DNA of 64,000 nt from Paulownia fortunei (GCA_019321725.1 CM033121.1:12586001-12650000), one strand, 5' to 3'; numbered from the stretch's first letter, positions 1-11,688 are shown. Notes: generated by a model not told the origin, from the sequence alone. Made by a program: numbers and translations.

Positions 1-589
1 AAAATGGCTTACTAAGGGAATGTTCTCTTAGAATATCACATGGGGAACAAACTGATTTGATAATGGCGCTAGAAAGTCTAATGCCTTAATCATTTTTCTA
101 GTGGTGCACTATCAATCATTCGCCTCGACAGACCAAAAGAAAAAGTTCTAATACTCAACCCTTATATGTTGAAGATCCAAGTGATGATTAGAGCGAGGGC
201 ATAAGAACTTTCTATTTTGACATGATTGTCTTTACACTGAATAATATAACTATTTGTGCAAAAAAAAATTGAGTATAATTATTGCAAAAATATATTAACC
301 AAATAATAATATCAAAGTCTAAAATAACACCCATCATCAATCAAACCACATTATTCATTCTTAATTTTAATCATTGAAGTTGGAAGAACCTCTACGACTA
401 AAAAAAATTAAAAATATTTGATAATTCACAAACTTTTGTTAAAAACTTCACAAACTTGTCATGTTATGCAAAAAATAGGGATGTGTCTCAAGAGTGTTAT
501 GATTACTCTTTACTCTACCACTATTTTTCCATGGTTTCAACGGACTCATAAGAAAACACGCTTGATTTTTTTTTGAAATAAAATACTAG
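1..589. other. unassigned sequence left of a gypsy fragment
   Basis: No open reading frame or RNA gene is visible. It precedes an Athila-like pol fragment, so it may be decayed upstream pol, but I could not align it to RT or protease motifs. It is AT-rich with many stops in all frames. Confidence 0.5.
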
Positions 590-1465
590 TGCACCAGCTA
601 CATTCCAATGATGCATGCTTAGTATTTTTAATGACATGGTTGAACGTTTTCTTTAAGTTTTCGTGGATGATTTTTCTATTTTTGGTAATTCATTTGACGA
701 TTGCCTATCTAATTTAGAAAAGGTTTTGATTAAGTGTGAAGAAAAAAATCTTGTGCTCAATTGGGAGAAATGTCATTTCATGGTAACAACTGGTATTGTT
801 CTTGGACACATTATTTCATCAAAAGGTATTGAGGTTGACAAATCTAAAATTGAGTTAATTACTAATTTGCCAATACCAAAGACTGCGAAGGAGGTAAGAT
901 CAATTTTAGGATATGCTAGTTTTTATAAAAGATTTATCAAATATTTTAGTATAATATATAAACCTTTGTGTATTCTTCTAACAAAAGACACTATTTTTGA
1001 ATGGACTAAAAATTATGAAAATGCTTTTGTTAAGCTTAAAAGCATGCTTACATCTGTTCCAATCATGCAACCTCTAGATTGGATTTTACCTTTTGAAATA
1101 ATGTGTGATATTAGTGACTATGTTGTTGGATCTGTATTGGGACAAAAAAAAGAGAAAAAAACCATATGTTATTTACCATGCAAGTAAAACTTTAAATAGT
1201 GTTCAATTAAATTATTCAATAACTGAAAAAGAATTACTTGTTGTAGTTTTTGCGTCGGATAAATTTAGATCTTATCTTGTTGGCTCACCAGTTGTTGTTT
1301 TCAGTGATCATGCAGCTTTGAAATATCTTTTGTCAAAAAAAGACGTCAAACCTAAACTGATTAGGTGGATTCTCTTACTCTAGAAATTTAATATTTCAAT
1401 TTAAGATAAGAAGAGAGTAGAGAATATGGTGGCTGATCATTTGTCGAGACTTGTTTGTGATGACT
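590..1465 (+). pseudogene. Ty3-gypsy (Athila/Tat-like) reverse transcriptase and RNase H fragment
   Basis: This is the second half of a gypsy reverse transcriptase followed by RNase H, which together copy element RNA into DNA. An APATFQ-like stretch lies near 590. The catalytic box reads FVDDFSIFG at about 660-690, a variant of F/YxDD. It is followed by the conserved GHIISSKGIEVD and ILGYASFYKRFIK blocks. RNase H continues after a frame change near 1165 with the YASKTLN, TEKELL and DHAALKYLL motifs, ending in VADHLSRL at about 1430-1450. The palm N-terminal half, protease and gag are absent, so it is a 5'-truncated relic. Frameshifts near 1165 and 1380 rule out function. Lineage is assigned from motif similarity to the Athila copy at 34419-37477. 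Confidence 0.85.
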
Positions 1466-1599
1466 CATTTCAAACCACATCCATTAATGACACTTTCCCT
1501 GATGGACAACTATTTAATATTTATGTTTTATCATGGTTTGCTGATATTGTTAATTTTCTTGTGACAAGAAAGATGACATCACATTGTAACTCTCAAGAC

Positions 1600-2778
1600 A
1601 AAAAGAAAAATTTGATTGAGGTAATTTTTTTTATTGGAATGATCTATACCTATTCAAATACTGTCCTGATCAAATCTTTCGAAAATGTATGCCTGACAAT
1701 GAAATAGGTAATATTGTCAAATTTTGTCATTTAGAAACATGTGGTGGTCACTTTTCAACAAAGAAAACTACTGCAAAAATCATGCAATGTAGATTTTATT
1801 AGCCAACTCTTTTCAAAAACACTTACACTTTCTACAAAAGTTGTGAAAATTGTCAAAAGTTAGGATCCATTTCAAAGCGAAATATGATATCCCCAATACC
1901 CTATTCTAGTGATTGAAATCTTTGACTATTGGGATATTAATTTTATGGGACCATTTCCATTATCATTTGTTTTTTTTTACATATTGGTTACCATAGATTA
2001 TATTTCAAAATGGATCGAGGCAACTCCTTGTCAAAACAATATTCACAAAATAGTGATAAATTTTTTAAAAGAAAATAGTTTAAGTCGATTTGGAATTCCT
2101 TAATCTATTATCAATGATGGGGGAAAATATTTTTGAAAATAAAGTTTTTGGAACTTTAATGAAGACATATGGAATCATACATAAAGTTGCAACCCCTAAT
2201 CACCCTCAGACAATTGGACAAGTTGAACTTACAAATAGAGAGATAAAATAAATTTTGAAAAAGACAATTAACCCAAACCGTAAAGATTGGTCTCTTAGAC
2301 TTACCGATACACTTTGGGCATATAGAAATGCTTCAAAACATCATTAGGCATGCCTCCTTATAGGATAATTTATGGAAAACCTTGTCATTTACCCGTTAAA
2401 CTTGAATATAAAGCTTATTGGGCATTCAAAATATTTAACTTCAACCTTGATGAAGCTTCAAAATTGCACAAATTGCAAGTCAATGAATTTCAAGAATTGA
2501 AAAATGATGCATGTGAGAATTCTAAAATTTTTAAAGTAAGAATCAAATATTTTCATGATAATAAAATTTCAAGAAAAATATTTGAGGTTGGTCAAAAGAT
2601 TTTGCTTTATAACTCTCAATTGCATTTATTTCCTGAAAAAATGAGATCAAGGTGGAGTGGTCCTTTTGTTGTAAAAAAAGTATATCCTTATAGAGCGATT
2701 GACATTGAGAATCCTAGAAATGGTCCATCCTGTTTTGATAAGAAAATATTTACTTTTTCAAAAACTAATTTGTTATAA
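1600..2778 (+). pseudogene. Ty3-gypsy (Athila/Tat-like) integrase fragment
   Basis: Continues the pol fragment. A zinc-binding HHCC region runs at about 1700-1865 (CHLETCGGHF ... CENCQKLG). The catalytic core shows all three acidic positions in scattered frames: D in WDINFMGPF (about 1930), D in IINDGGKYF (about 2110) and E in GQVELTNREIK (about 2220). The C-terminal region from 2350 carries PPYRIIYGKPCHLP and LEYKAYWAFK, signatures of the Athila/Tat clade, then RSRWSGPFVV at about 2645-2670. Stops at 1910 and 2102 and frameshifts near 2125 and 2345 show it is dead. No LTR or polypurine tract is recognisable after 2778. Confidence 0.85.
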
Positions 2779-3302
2779 AAGTGAAAAAATAGGAACCTTA
2801 ATATTTTATGAATTTGTATAAATAAAAGTGTGTTGAAACCGAATTTCTCCATAGAGTTCACTTTTTTTCTTTCACACTCTATTCCTAATAAAGTAATGAT
2901 CAAGAATGCTTGATTAGTCATCAAATTCAAAATTGGGAAACATTTTGACAACCTTGAGCTCGTACAATTTGGGCTTTTTTAAATTTTTGGGTAACTTTAG
3001 CTCTTTAGGTGTGCGCCAAGATTTGGTATTTTTTACAAGAATAGTGAATGGAGTGTATATTTTTTAATTAGACATATTATTGTTATTTCTTTTGTTTTTA
3101 TGAGAACATATTTGTAGTTATTTCAATCTTAAATAATTAGAAATAGTTTTTGCATACTTAATATTTGGTTTATAACTGTACGTTCCTTAGACAAATTACT
3201 ATTCTAAAAAATGTTTGACTTGATTTCATGAATTAGCTAGTTTGCTACTGAACAAGGTTGTAGTTTCCTCTCTCTTTCTTCTCTCCACCTCTTCCCTCAT
3301 TT
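2779..3302. other. no gene seen
   Basis: AT-rich sequence between the gypsy integrase and the LTR of copia A. It might be the 3' untranslated part of the gypsy relic. A short minus-strand reading frame overlapping the integrase end is a shadow. Confidence 0.5.
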
Positions 3303-4203
3303 TGTTGGGTTGGATTTCCTAAATGTGGAATTATTCAATACCCAACTTAAATGAAGGGCAATTTTGTCAAATGATAAAATTGCTGACTTAGGGTATTGAG
3401 TTCGACTTATTCACAATCAGCAAAAAAATAAGAGAGAGAAAAAAGAAAGAGTCAAAGAGAAAAGAAAAGAACTAGAAGAGAAAAGAGGAGAAGAAATTCG
3501 ATTTTAAAAATAATACCCGACCAGTCACCTTTAAAATACAATTGGGAAAAATTAAACCATTGGATCAAGCTAAAATTTCTGCAACATGTTTATGACACAT
3601 TGAGCTATAATTTGAATGGTAAAGATCTGATTTTTGATTCTCTAGCGTCAGATTCTGTGATAAATAGAGCAACCCTATTTTTTAGAAGATTATTTGGGAT
3701 AGTTTGGATCAAGAGGTTGTTTTGGGAAATCGAACCTTTGGATTAATCTAAAATTTTGACGGTGTTCATGACTCACTGGTCTAGAATTTGAATGGTGAAG
3801 ATCGGATTTATATAATTTTTCACCAAAAATCGTTCGTGGACAATAGTGCCATATTTTAGGTGAGATCTTTTCAATTTCTCTTGATAGAACTTGTTTGTTG
3901 CCAACATTGAGTTATCTTGAGGTGTTTGTGATTGTATATCACTTGAGATAGATTATTGAACTTGTTGTATCCCCATTTTTTTTATTATAGTGGAGATTAT
4001 TTTTGGTGGACCCGTAGTTTTTACTTCTCACATTGGGAATATTTTCTATGTTAAAAATTGTTCGTGTTCTTTATTGCAATTGTGGTTAGTTTGCTTATTA
4101 TTATTTTCTGCTAGGTTCACACAAGAGAGGAATAATTATTATTTCTGTTACATTGGTGTTTAAATGGTGATTTGATTGAACTTGGTATGTGCTTATCCCA
4201 ACA
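3303..4203 (+). repeat. 5' LTR of Ty1-copia element A
   Basis: The 901-bp block starts TGTTGGG and ends CCCAACA, a 7-bp terminal inverted pair typical of copia LTRs. Four bases later lies a primer-binding site for initiator Met tRNA. A purine-rich stretch at 3421-3500 lies inside it. The 3' LTR partner was not found because the element is cut in RT at about 6870, so the target duplication cannot be checked (the left flank is CATTT). Confidence 0.75.
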
Positions 4204-4206
4204 AAG

Positions 4207-4223
4207 TAGTATCAGAGCACGGG
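4207..4223 (+). other. primer-binding site of copia A (initiator Met tRNA)
   Basis: TAGTATCAGAGC followed by ACGGG is one base from the canonical TGGTATCAGAGC. It sits just inside the LTR end at 4203, as expected for the start of minus-strand DNA synthesis. Confidence 0.8.
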
Positions 4224-4239
4224 CTGTGTTCCATGCCTT

Positions 4240-5035
4240 ATGGTGAATATGAAAACTAATACAAATAGAATGGTGAATCTTAATGGTTCTAATTATCAAA
4301 TATGAAAAGAAAAAATGGAGGATTTTTTGTACATGAAAGATTATTATTTGTCCATGTTTAAAAGTACAAAGTCTGATATTAAAAGTGATGTTGAATGGAT
4401 CGACAAGTATGTGGTTACATTAGGTAGTAGTAGATGATAATGTTTTAAACTATGTAAGTGGTGAAATAAATGCACGATCCTTATGTGAAAAACTTGAGCA
4501 GTTATATGCTAGAAAAGTAGGGAACAACAAGTTATTTTTTATCAAACAAATGATGAATTTGAAATACAGAGATGTAACTCCTATGACTAATCACTTGAAT
4601 GCATTTCAGGGTATTATTAATCAATTGGCTTGAATGAATATCAAGTTTGATGATGAAGTGCAGGGGTTATGTCTTCTTGGTACATTGGCAGACTCGTTGA
4701 AGACATTTAGGACATCTTTGTCCAACTCAACCCCAGATGGTGTCATTACCATGAATTTGGCCAAGAGCAGTATTCTGAATGAGGAAATGAGAAGAAAGTT
4801 ATAGAGTTCTTTCACACATCCAGATGTCTTGATTACAGAAAAGAGGAAAAGAGACAAAAGTAGGGGTCCAAAAAGTAAAGATAGAGGCAGAAGCAAGTCT
4901 AACAGGTATGCTAATGTTGAGTGCTACAATTATGGTGTCAAAGGGCATATAATGAAGCATTGTCAAAAACCAAAACAAGAAAAATAGAAAGATAAGAGAA
5001 AGGAAAAGAAAAATGATGACGGTAATGGTGATGAT
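4240..5035 (+). pseudogene. copia A gag (nucleocapsid) remnant
   Basis: Encodes a decayed copia Gag, the structural protein that packages element RNA. It begins NLNGSNYQ at about 4260, the usual Gag N-terminal motif, with a stop after it. A zinc-knuckle region at about 4920-4965 reads CYNYGVKGHIMKHC, where the second Cys of the CCHC pattern is Tyr. A lysine-rich tail follows. In-frame stops at about 4302, 4435, 4633, 4802 and 4986 show it is inactive. It lies directly downstream of the primer-binding site and upstream of protease in the standard copia order. Confidence 0.8.
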
Positions 5036-5099
5036 TGAGTTTCTACTATCATAGGTGATTTCGTTCATGAATTTAATGTTGTTAATCTTGCATTTAATG

Positions 5100-5990
5100 A
5101 GACTAGTTGGGTAGTTGATAGTAGTGCATCCATTCATGCTATATCTTGAAGAGATTTATTTACATCCTACACACTAGGTGATTTTGGAAATGTTAGGATG
5201 GGTGATGATGGTTTAGCTAAAACCATTGGAATGGGAGATGTGTGTTTGAAGACTAGTAATGGTATAATGTTGATTTTGAAAAATGTTAAACATGTACCTG
5301 ATCTTCGTTTGAATTTGATTTCTGTTGGAAAACTTAATGATGAGGGGTTTTGCAGTATGTTCTTTGACAGTCAATGGAAGCTCACTAAAGGTTCTTTGGT
5401 TGTCTTTGATGGAAAACAAAATTAAATTATGGCACAACAAACTTAGTCACATTAGTGAGAAGGGATTGATGGTTTTGGCCAAGAAGAATCTCATTCCTAA
5501 AATGAAGAATGCATCATTGAGGAAATATGTTCATTGCTTGGCAGGAAAATAGACTAGAGTTGTTTTCAAAACATCCCCTCCTTCAAGAATATCAGGTATA
5601 CTTGATTTAATATATTCTGATATTTATGGCCCTATGAAAACAAAAACACTTGGTGGTGTTTTCTATTTTATGACTTTTATAGATGATCACTCAAGGAAGT
5701 TGTGGGTATATATATTGAAGACAAAAGACCAAGTGTTAGATGTGTTCAAACAATTTAAGGCCTTGATTGAGAGACAAATTGGGAAGAAATTGAGGTGCAT
5801 CAGAACTGATAGTGGAGGTGAGTATTCTAGTCCTTTTGATGTGTATTGTAGACAATAGGGTATTCAACATCAAAAGACACCTCCTAAGACTCCTCAGTTG
5901 AATGGGCTGGCAGAAAGGATGAATAGGACACTATTGAAAGGGTGAGATGTTTGGTTTTAGAAGCATGTTTGCCAAGATCATTCTAGGGTG
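5100..5990 (+). pseudogene. copia A protease and integrase remnant
   Basis: The protease signature is WVVDSSASIHA at about 5107-5140. The canonical D-S/T-G has become D-S-S, a probable active-site loss. A pre-integrase domain at about 5425-5555 reads LWHNKLSHISEKG with a later CLAG, a worn HHCC zinc finger. The integrase core has the copia D-D-E set: D in YSDIYGPM (about 5615), D in IRTDSGGEY (about 5805-5825) and E in LNGLAERMN (about 5905). FIDDHSRKLWVYILK lies between them. Stops near 5150, 5423, 5553 and 5857 and a frameshift near 5945 inactivate it. The order protease-integrase-RT is the Ty1-copia hallmark. Confidence 0.88.
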
Positions 5991-6039
5991 AGGCTTTGAG
6001 TACAGTTGCACATGTTTTAAATCTCATACCATATATTTC

Positions 6040-6870
6040 TTTAGATTTTGATGTTCCAGATAGGGTTTGGTCAGGGAAGGATATTTCCTACAGCCATTTG
6101 CGTGTTTTTGGATACAAGGCCTTTGTTCGTATTCCTAAAGATGAAAGGTCTAAACTTAATGTCAAAACTTGATAGTGCGTATTTCTTGGTAATAGACAGG
6201 ATGAGTTTGGTTACAGGTTTTAGGACACAATGGAGAAGAAACTCATCAGGAGATGTTGTATTTGTTGAAGACAAGACCATAAAGGACATTGAGAAGGCAG
6301 ATAAAATAACACCTAAATCCAGTGATGATTTGGTTGACTTGGATGTAGCTCCTCAGCATCATGTGCCAGTACAACTACAGGTTGAACATGATGTTCAGAA
6401 TGACCAGTCTGATCATGATGACATTAATGCTCCTACACAGGTTGAGATAGATAATGTAGATCAACCAATGCCCCCATCAGAGGTTCCAACTTTATAGGTT
6501 GATGCTCCACTCATGAGGTTTACCAGAATCTCAGTACTTTCCAAATGGTATCTTGCTAGTCAGTATGTATTAGTGACAAATAGGGGAGAACCTGAATGTT
6601 ATGAAGAAACGATGAAAGATACATACAAAAATGAATGGATTGATGCCATGCAAGATGAGATGAAATCCTTGTATGAGAACGACACGTTTGAACTGATAAA
6701 ACTACCAGAGGGGAAAAGAGCTTTGAAAAATAAGTAGGTATACAGGGTGAAGCAGGATGAACATACTTCACGACCATGATTCAAAGCCAGACTAGTTGTT
6801 GAGGGTTTAAGCTAGAAGAAAGGTATTGATTTTGATGAAATCTTCTCTCCTGTTGTTAAGATGGATCAAA
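6040..6870 (+). pseudogene. copia A integrase tail and 5' part of reverse transcriptase (truncated)
   Basis: The integrase tail and an acidic linker (about 6240-6500) lead into reverse transcriptase. The RT start is recognisable as WIDAMQDEMKSLYENDTFEL at about 6635-6700, then KARLVV and KKGIDFDEIFSPVVK (about 6820-6860). The homology stops abruptly after the SPVVK motif near 6865. The palm active site (YVDD), RNase H and 3' LTR are missing, so the element was truncated or interrupted here. Stops at 6496, 6737 and 6778 also break the frame. Confidence 0.85.
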
Positions 6871-7600
6871 GGTTGAATTTCTCGATTGATGTTTTGGAAT
6901 TATAAGATTTGAAATATGATAGTGTTATATTTATCTTTAGCATGTTTTGATTTCTGATTTGCATGGGATGGAATACATAATAGGTATATCTTTTTAGGTT
7001 TTTATTTTGATATTCTTGTGCATCAATAATTGAATAAATATGGAAGTTATTTGATTACTAAGTTGGTATAAATCTGATTTATCTAAATCTCTATTTCTCA
7101 GACTCCCTGTACAAGTGAAAAACATATGTTTGGTGGAGGAAGATTACTCCAAAAGTTGAGGACTGGATTTGAAAGTAAATTTTGCATTTTAGGTCTTTTC
7201 TATTTTAGCAGGAAATCATTTTCTCTAGTGTATAAATAGGGCTTTTAACCTTACTTTTGTTCTATCACCAACAAACCCTAGAGTTACAGCTGTAAAAAAA
7301 AAAGTCCTCAACCATTTTTACTTCTCTCTTCTGCTTTCCCTCTTGTTCTTGTATCTATTCTAACATAACAGGATTACAAGAAGAAACAATAGCCCAACTG
7401 CAAAAGAGATTATGTTTAGAGAAATGAAAAATGAGAGGCGAGTCATATGGAACTCGAGCCAAAAGGAAAAGATAATATGTTGTTGCTGCTGACATAAAAA
7501 ATTCCTCTGGAGCCAGAGGTTGATGCCGTGGCCTTAGCTATTGAATATCTACCACTAGAAATCACCTCTGAAGCTCACAGAGATACACCAGGTGTTGAAT
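6871..7600. other. unassigned block between two truncated copia elements, promoter-like
   Basis: Lies exactly between the RT break of copia A (about 6870) and the RT break of the minus-strand copia D (about 7606). It matches neither interior. It holds a TATA box, pyrimidine-rich sequence at 7320-7360 and no convincing ORF. It could be part of an unrelated LTR and leader, or a captured promoter. Confidence 0.4.
7231..7240 (+). promoter_or_regulatory. TATA box-like TATAAATAGG
   Basis: A good plant TATA box. It is followed 20-90 bases downstream by a C/T-rich leader containing an ACAAACCCTAG stretch, the layout of an LTR U3-R junction or a plant promoter. No gene clearly follows. Confidence 0.4.
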
Positions 7601-7605
7601 TCATG

Positions 7606-8330
7606 CATATTTACTCTGAGAAATAAAAATTCCATCATCAAGTTGCTTGATTTGTAAACCTGGAAAGTAATTTAACTCGCCAACCATACTCATCTCAAAC
7701 TCTTTAGACATTTGTTCAACAAACTCATCACAAAATGCTTAGAGGTTGACCCAAAAACTATGTTATCCACATAAATTTGTGCGATGATCAAACTGGTGTT
7801 CGAACATCTAATGAACAAAGTTTTATCAGCCCCCCCTCTCTTATAGCCCTTATTGACCATAAAGTTTGTTAAATGCTCATACCAAGCTCTAGGAGCTTGT
7901 TTTAGTCCTTACAAGGCCTTTTTCAATTTATAGATATGATTAGGATGATGTGGATCCTCAAAACCCTTAGGTTGTTCTACATAGACCTCTTCATTCAAAA
8001 ACTTACTCAAAAAGGCACTTTTATATCTATTTGATAGAGTTTGAAATTCATCAAGCATGCATTAGCCAAAAGTAAACTAACAGGGCAAAGGTTTCATCAA
8101 AATCAAGTCCATCAATTTGTGTATAACCTTGTGCGACCAACCTAGCTTTGTTCCTTGTAATATTCCCAAACTCATTATTTTGTTCTTAAAGATCCATTTG
8201 GTACCTATTACATTAGAGTCTTTAGGTCTTGGAACTAGAGTCCATATATCATTCCTAATAAATTGACATAATTCCTCTTGCATAGCATTGACCCAAAATT
8301 CATCTTTCACAACTTCATTAATATTTTTTG
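7606..8330 (-). pseudogene. copia D (SIRE-type) reverse transcriptase, truncated
   Basis: Read on the minus strand. RT begins FWVNAMQEEL (about 8300) and continues NDIWTLVPRPKDSNVIGTKW. It then passes through frameshifts into FDETFAPVS, the KGFEDPHHP block, GLKQAPRAWYEHL, the active-site segment YVDNIVFGS (about 7770-7800; canonical YVDD with Asp2 changed to Asn) and FISQSKYA at about 7610. Homology ends at about 7606, so the RNase H and 3' LTR are lost. Several stops are present. The SIRE/Maximus lineage is inferred from the gag and LTR of this element. Confidence 0.85.
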
Positions 8331-8399
8331 GTTCAATAGAGGAAGTGCAACAAATGTACCTTTACCATGTCTCTAAGCTTAGGTTTTTGCCTTATTCTC

Positions 8400-9400
8400 A
8401 TCCCATCAGTAAGGGTTCCAATTACTTGATCTGAAGGATGATCCTTTTGAATTCTAGTAGGTGGATCCTTTCTAGGTGAACATACAATTCCTCTGACTTT
8501 GAAGAGTCCAATTGATTATCTATTTCCTCAGTCAGACTGTTAATTTTCTCTTCTAAGGAAAATTTTGTAAAATTAGAAAAGTCATCAATAATTACTTTAG
8601 AAGATTCCATAATAACTTGAGTTCTCATGTTGAACACACGATAGGCTCTACTGTTAATGGAATATCAGATGAAAACTCCTTCATCACTCTTTGCATCAAA
8701 CTTTCCCAAATATTCACGGCTATTAAGTATAAAACACTTAGCACCAAATATATGAAAATATTTGAGATTTGGTTTCTTACCTTTCCAGATTTCATAAAGA
8801 GTTTTACCAGAACTGTCTCAAGTAAACTCTGTTAGATATGTAACAAACAGTGTTAATGGCTTTAGCTCACAACTTTCGAGTCAACTTCTTAAAGTTGAGC
8901 ATGACTCGAGGCATTTTTACAAAGTTATATTCTTCCTCTCAATCACACCATTCTATTGAGGAGACTTAGGAGCTGAAAACTTATGAGTTATACCATACTT
9001 ATAAGAATAATCAACAAAAATAGTATTTTCAAATTCCTTCCCATGGTCACTTCTAATCCTAACAATTTGACTTATTTAACTATTTTTCTCATTTTTTAAT
9101 CTGGCACAAAGTTTCTTAAAGACATGAAAAGTGTCAGATTTCTCTCTCAAAAAGTCAACCCAAGGCTTTCAACCTTCATAGGACCCATCGGATCCATGTG
9201 CAGAAGTTTTAGATTCCGTGATGTACCTGCATGTTGAAACATGGGATGGGACACATGTTTCTGTTTGCCCAATTAACACGGACTATAGACAACATTCTTT
9301 TTCTTAATCAGTTTTGGCATTCCCAAAACTACACCTGCATTCACAAGTTTAGTTAAGCTTTTAAAATCTAAATGCCAAGTTTTTGGTGCCAAATCTCAGT
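8400..9400 (-). pseudogene. copia D integrase remnant
   Basis: Minus-strand integrase in pieces. From N to C the recognisable parts are a worn pre-integrase zinc region (about 9230-9350), PQQNGVIERKN around 8920-8960 (a change of frame is needed) with the catalytic Glu, RVMLN, and the domain end containing GKTLYEIWKGKKPNLKYF and FGAKCFIL near 8700-8790. The linker that follows (8422-8637) reads through without stops and is acidic, ending near LEFKRI, the normal lead-in to RT. Many stops make it inactive. Confidence 0.75.
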
Positions 9401-9599
9401 TTCATCATGTGTGATATTCAAGCATGTCATCTAGTGTTCTAACAAGTAATAATTATCAATTGACCTTTTAACTATCATAACACAGCAATTAGTATCATAA
9501 AAAACCTAACATAAATCTTTTGTAAAATGAACAAATAGATTTTGATCACATAATTGACTAATACTAATCAAGTTTGTCTTAAGGCCTTCAATTAATAAC

Positions 9600-9800
9600 A
9601 CATTCTTTAGCCTAGGTAAACCTTTAACATCAAGTGTACCTTTACCAAGAATTTGTCCAGACACTCCATCCCAAAAGTCACCCAACCTTTCTCAATACTT
9701 TGAAAGTTTGATAAGTTGTTTGTATTACTAGTCACGTGCCTAGAACAACCACTATTAAAGGTCCAAGATTCACAAGTAGATGCTTTCAAGGATATATTTG
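9600..9800 (-). pseudogene. copia D protease remnant
   Basis: A minus-strand segment with the motif SWTFNSGCSRHVT at about 9740-9775. In copia proteases this site normally reads D-S-G; here the catalytic Asp is Asn, so the protease would be inactive even if translated. It lies between the Gag zinc knuckles and integrase, the expected position. Confidence 0.8.
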
Positions 9801-9959
9801 TGACATTACACCTAAGATCAGACTTCCTAATCCAAATTCTGTATGGAAAATCATCTTTTAGTTGGATTTTAATATTTGGAGTCTGTTTAAAAGTAGATTT
9901 TGGCCCATGTTCAAACTTTCTAGAAAATGATGTTCTAACATGTTTTCCACTCTACTGGT

Positions 9960-10960
9960 CATTTTTCAATTTAAAACACTTAGGATGTATATGTCCAAGA
10001 AGATAATAGTAATGACAGATTGGTACAAATCTTTTTAGCCGAGGATTTTGAAAAACCTTTTTTCTTACTAGAATCAAAGATGGAGGATTTTGCTACAGTG
10101 CTTTTCACAAATTCAATCTTTGATTTTGGATCATTCTTTGTGTTCAAACACTCACTAATATAGCCTATACCTTGACGATTTCCTCCAACTTGTCCAGTAG
10201 AGAGAATCTCATTAAATTTGGTTTTACCAGTGTTCATTCTAGACAAAGAGGCTTTGGTCCTGTTCAACTCAGTAATAGTGCTATTGAGTAAATTATCTTT
10301 TCTAGCAATATGAAGTTTGAACTAGTCCAACTTGTGTTGTAACTCAGCTATCTAATATGTGAGCTCGACAATCTATCTATCTAATGACTTGTTTGTCTTA
10401 TAGACCTCAAGCTATTTTTGGTACATCAGTTTGCATATTGTTTGAATATCATCATCACTTGGCTCATCTTCATCACTGCTGCAGTCAGAAACCTTATCGG
10501 TAGAAAAACTTTGAACAATATTTTCTTGACCTTTTGAAGTAGTGTTAGTATTGGCTTCTTAAATACGCAATGTTCTAACTGGTGTTTGAACATGGCTTGT
10601 GACATAACATTTTCCAGATTGGATAATTACATCTTGTTTAGCAGACGGAGCAACATAATTGCTCACAACATCATCATTTTCTTCCTGGTTGTCATCTAAA
10701 TTAGCATCACTCTATGTTATGTTTAATGATCTTCCCTTTTTCTTAAGAGTGTTTGCACGTTCTGATTGAATATGTCCACAACCTTCACACTCTCTACATT
10801 GGATCTGTTTGTCTTTCCTGTCATTAGAAAATAAAAAAGGATTAGAAGAACTTTTATTTCTAGGAGCATCATAACTCTTACCTCATTTAGATTTTGTTTT
10901 TTCATCTTTTTCAAAAACTTTCCAAAGTTTTTTGTAAGAAGAACCTGTGGATTAGTCATA
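9960..10960 (-). pseudogene. copia D Gag C-terminal region with two worn zinc knuckles
   Basis: Two nucleocapsid-type knuckles are spaced about 750 bp apart. The upstream one (about 10750-10800) reads CRECEGCGHIQSER: Cys-Cys-His are kept and the last Cys is Arg. The downstream one (about 9985-10030) reads CHYYYLLGHIHPKC, where the second Cys is Tyr. A long coiled-coil-like, Ser/Asp/Lys-rich linker lies between them. Two separated knuckles and a long Gag are typical of SIRE/Maximus copia elements. Stops and a frameshift are present. Confidence 0.7.
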
Positions 10961-11058
10961 TCCTAATCTTTAGTTTGAACATCATCTTTGGTTTCCTGAA
11001 CTTCAGCTTGCAGCATAATTCCCTTGTCTTTCTGCCATTTATTTTGTTTCAAATTCAT

Positions 11059-11688
11059 CTAGAAGGTCTGTAGTGAACCCATACGTTTATCAAGACATAT
11101 ATTAGCCATATCTTTAGCTTCCTCGATGGCAGTTACTTTGTGAGCAAACCGATTAGGTAGGGATCTCAGCGTCTTGCTCACCAGCTTTGTGTCCTCATAC
11201 TTTTCACCTAGGGCATGAGACTCATTTGTAATGTCACAAAGTTTGGCATTGAAGTCAGCAATGGTTTCGCTATCTTCCATTCTGAGGTCTTCAAATCTGG
11301 AAGCTAACATTTGTAGCTTTGAAAGTATGACGGAAGTAGTTCCTTCATAGGCTACTTGAAGTATGTCCCATGCTTTCTTGGTAGTTTCACATGTTGCAAT
11401 CAACCTAAATTGGTTTGAGTCAACAACACTAAAGATTACATTTAGTACCTTAGAATTGTTGCTTGCAAGTTCATTGTCAGATGTTGTCCACAAAACTTCT
11501 GGCTTGAGAACAACTTCTTTTTTCTCATTCTCCATAACTGGATGTTGCCAATCAAAGACAACAGATTTCCATGCCTTCTCATTAACTGATTTTATGAAGG
11601 CTCTTATCCTAGCTTTCCAGTACAAGTAGTTGGAACCTTCCAATAATGGTGAACGTGTAATTGAACCTCCTTCTTGTAGGATATTCAT
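11059..11688 (-). CDS. copia D Gag N-terminal half (209 codons, open)
   Basis: The longest uninterrupted frame in the window. It encodes the Gag capsid region of a copia element: the N-terminal LLEGSNYLYWKARIRAFIKS motif (DUF4219-like), then the UBN2-type gag domain with TTKKAWDILQVAYEGT, LQMLASRFEDLRM and a KTLRSLPNRF block near residues 165-180. Gag binds element RNA and assembles virus-like particles in the cytoplasm. The Met start lies about 60 bp from the primer-binding site, supporting it as the true start. The frame ends at residue 209 near 11059, where Gag should continue, so it is probably a truncated remnant rather than a working protein. Confidence 0.8.
   Translation of the reverse strand: MNILQEGGSITRSPLLEGSNYLYWKARIRAFIKSVNEKAWKSVVFDWQHPVMENEKKEVVLKPEVLWTTSDNELASNNSKVLNVIFSVVDSNQFRLIATCETTKKAWDILQVAYEGTTSVILSKLQMLASRFEDLRMEDSETIADFNAKLCDITNESHALGEKYEDTKLVSKTLRSLPNRFAHKVTAIEEAKDMANICLDKRMGSLQTF

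Noticed and set aside
4621..5137. Minus-strand frames of 91 and 112 codons with hydrophobic residues
   Set aside because: They are antisense shadows of the copia A gag and protease region.
11363..11629. 88-codon plus-strand frame
   Set aside because: Antisense shadow of the open Gag frame of copia D.
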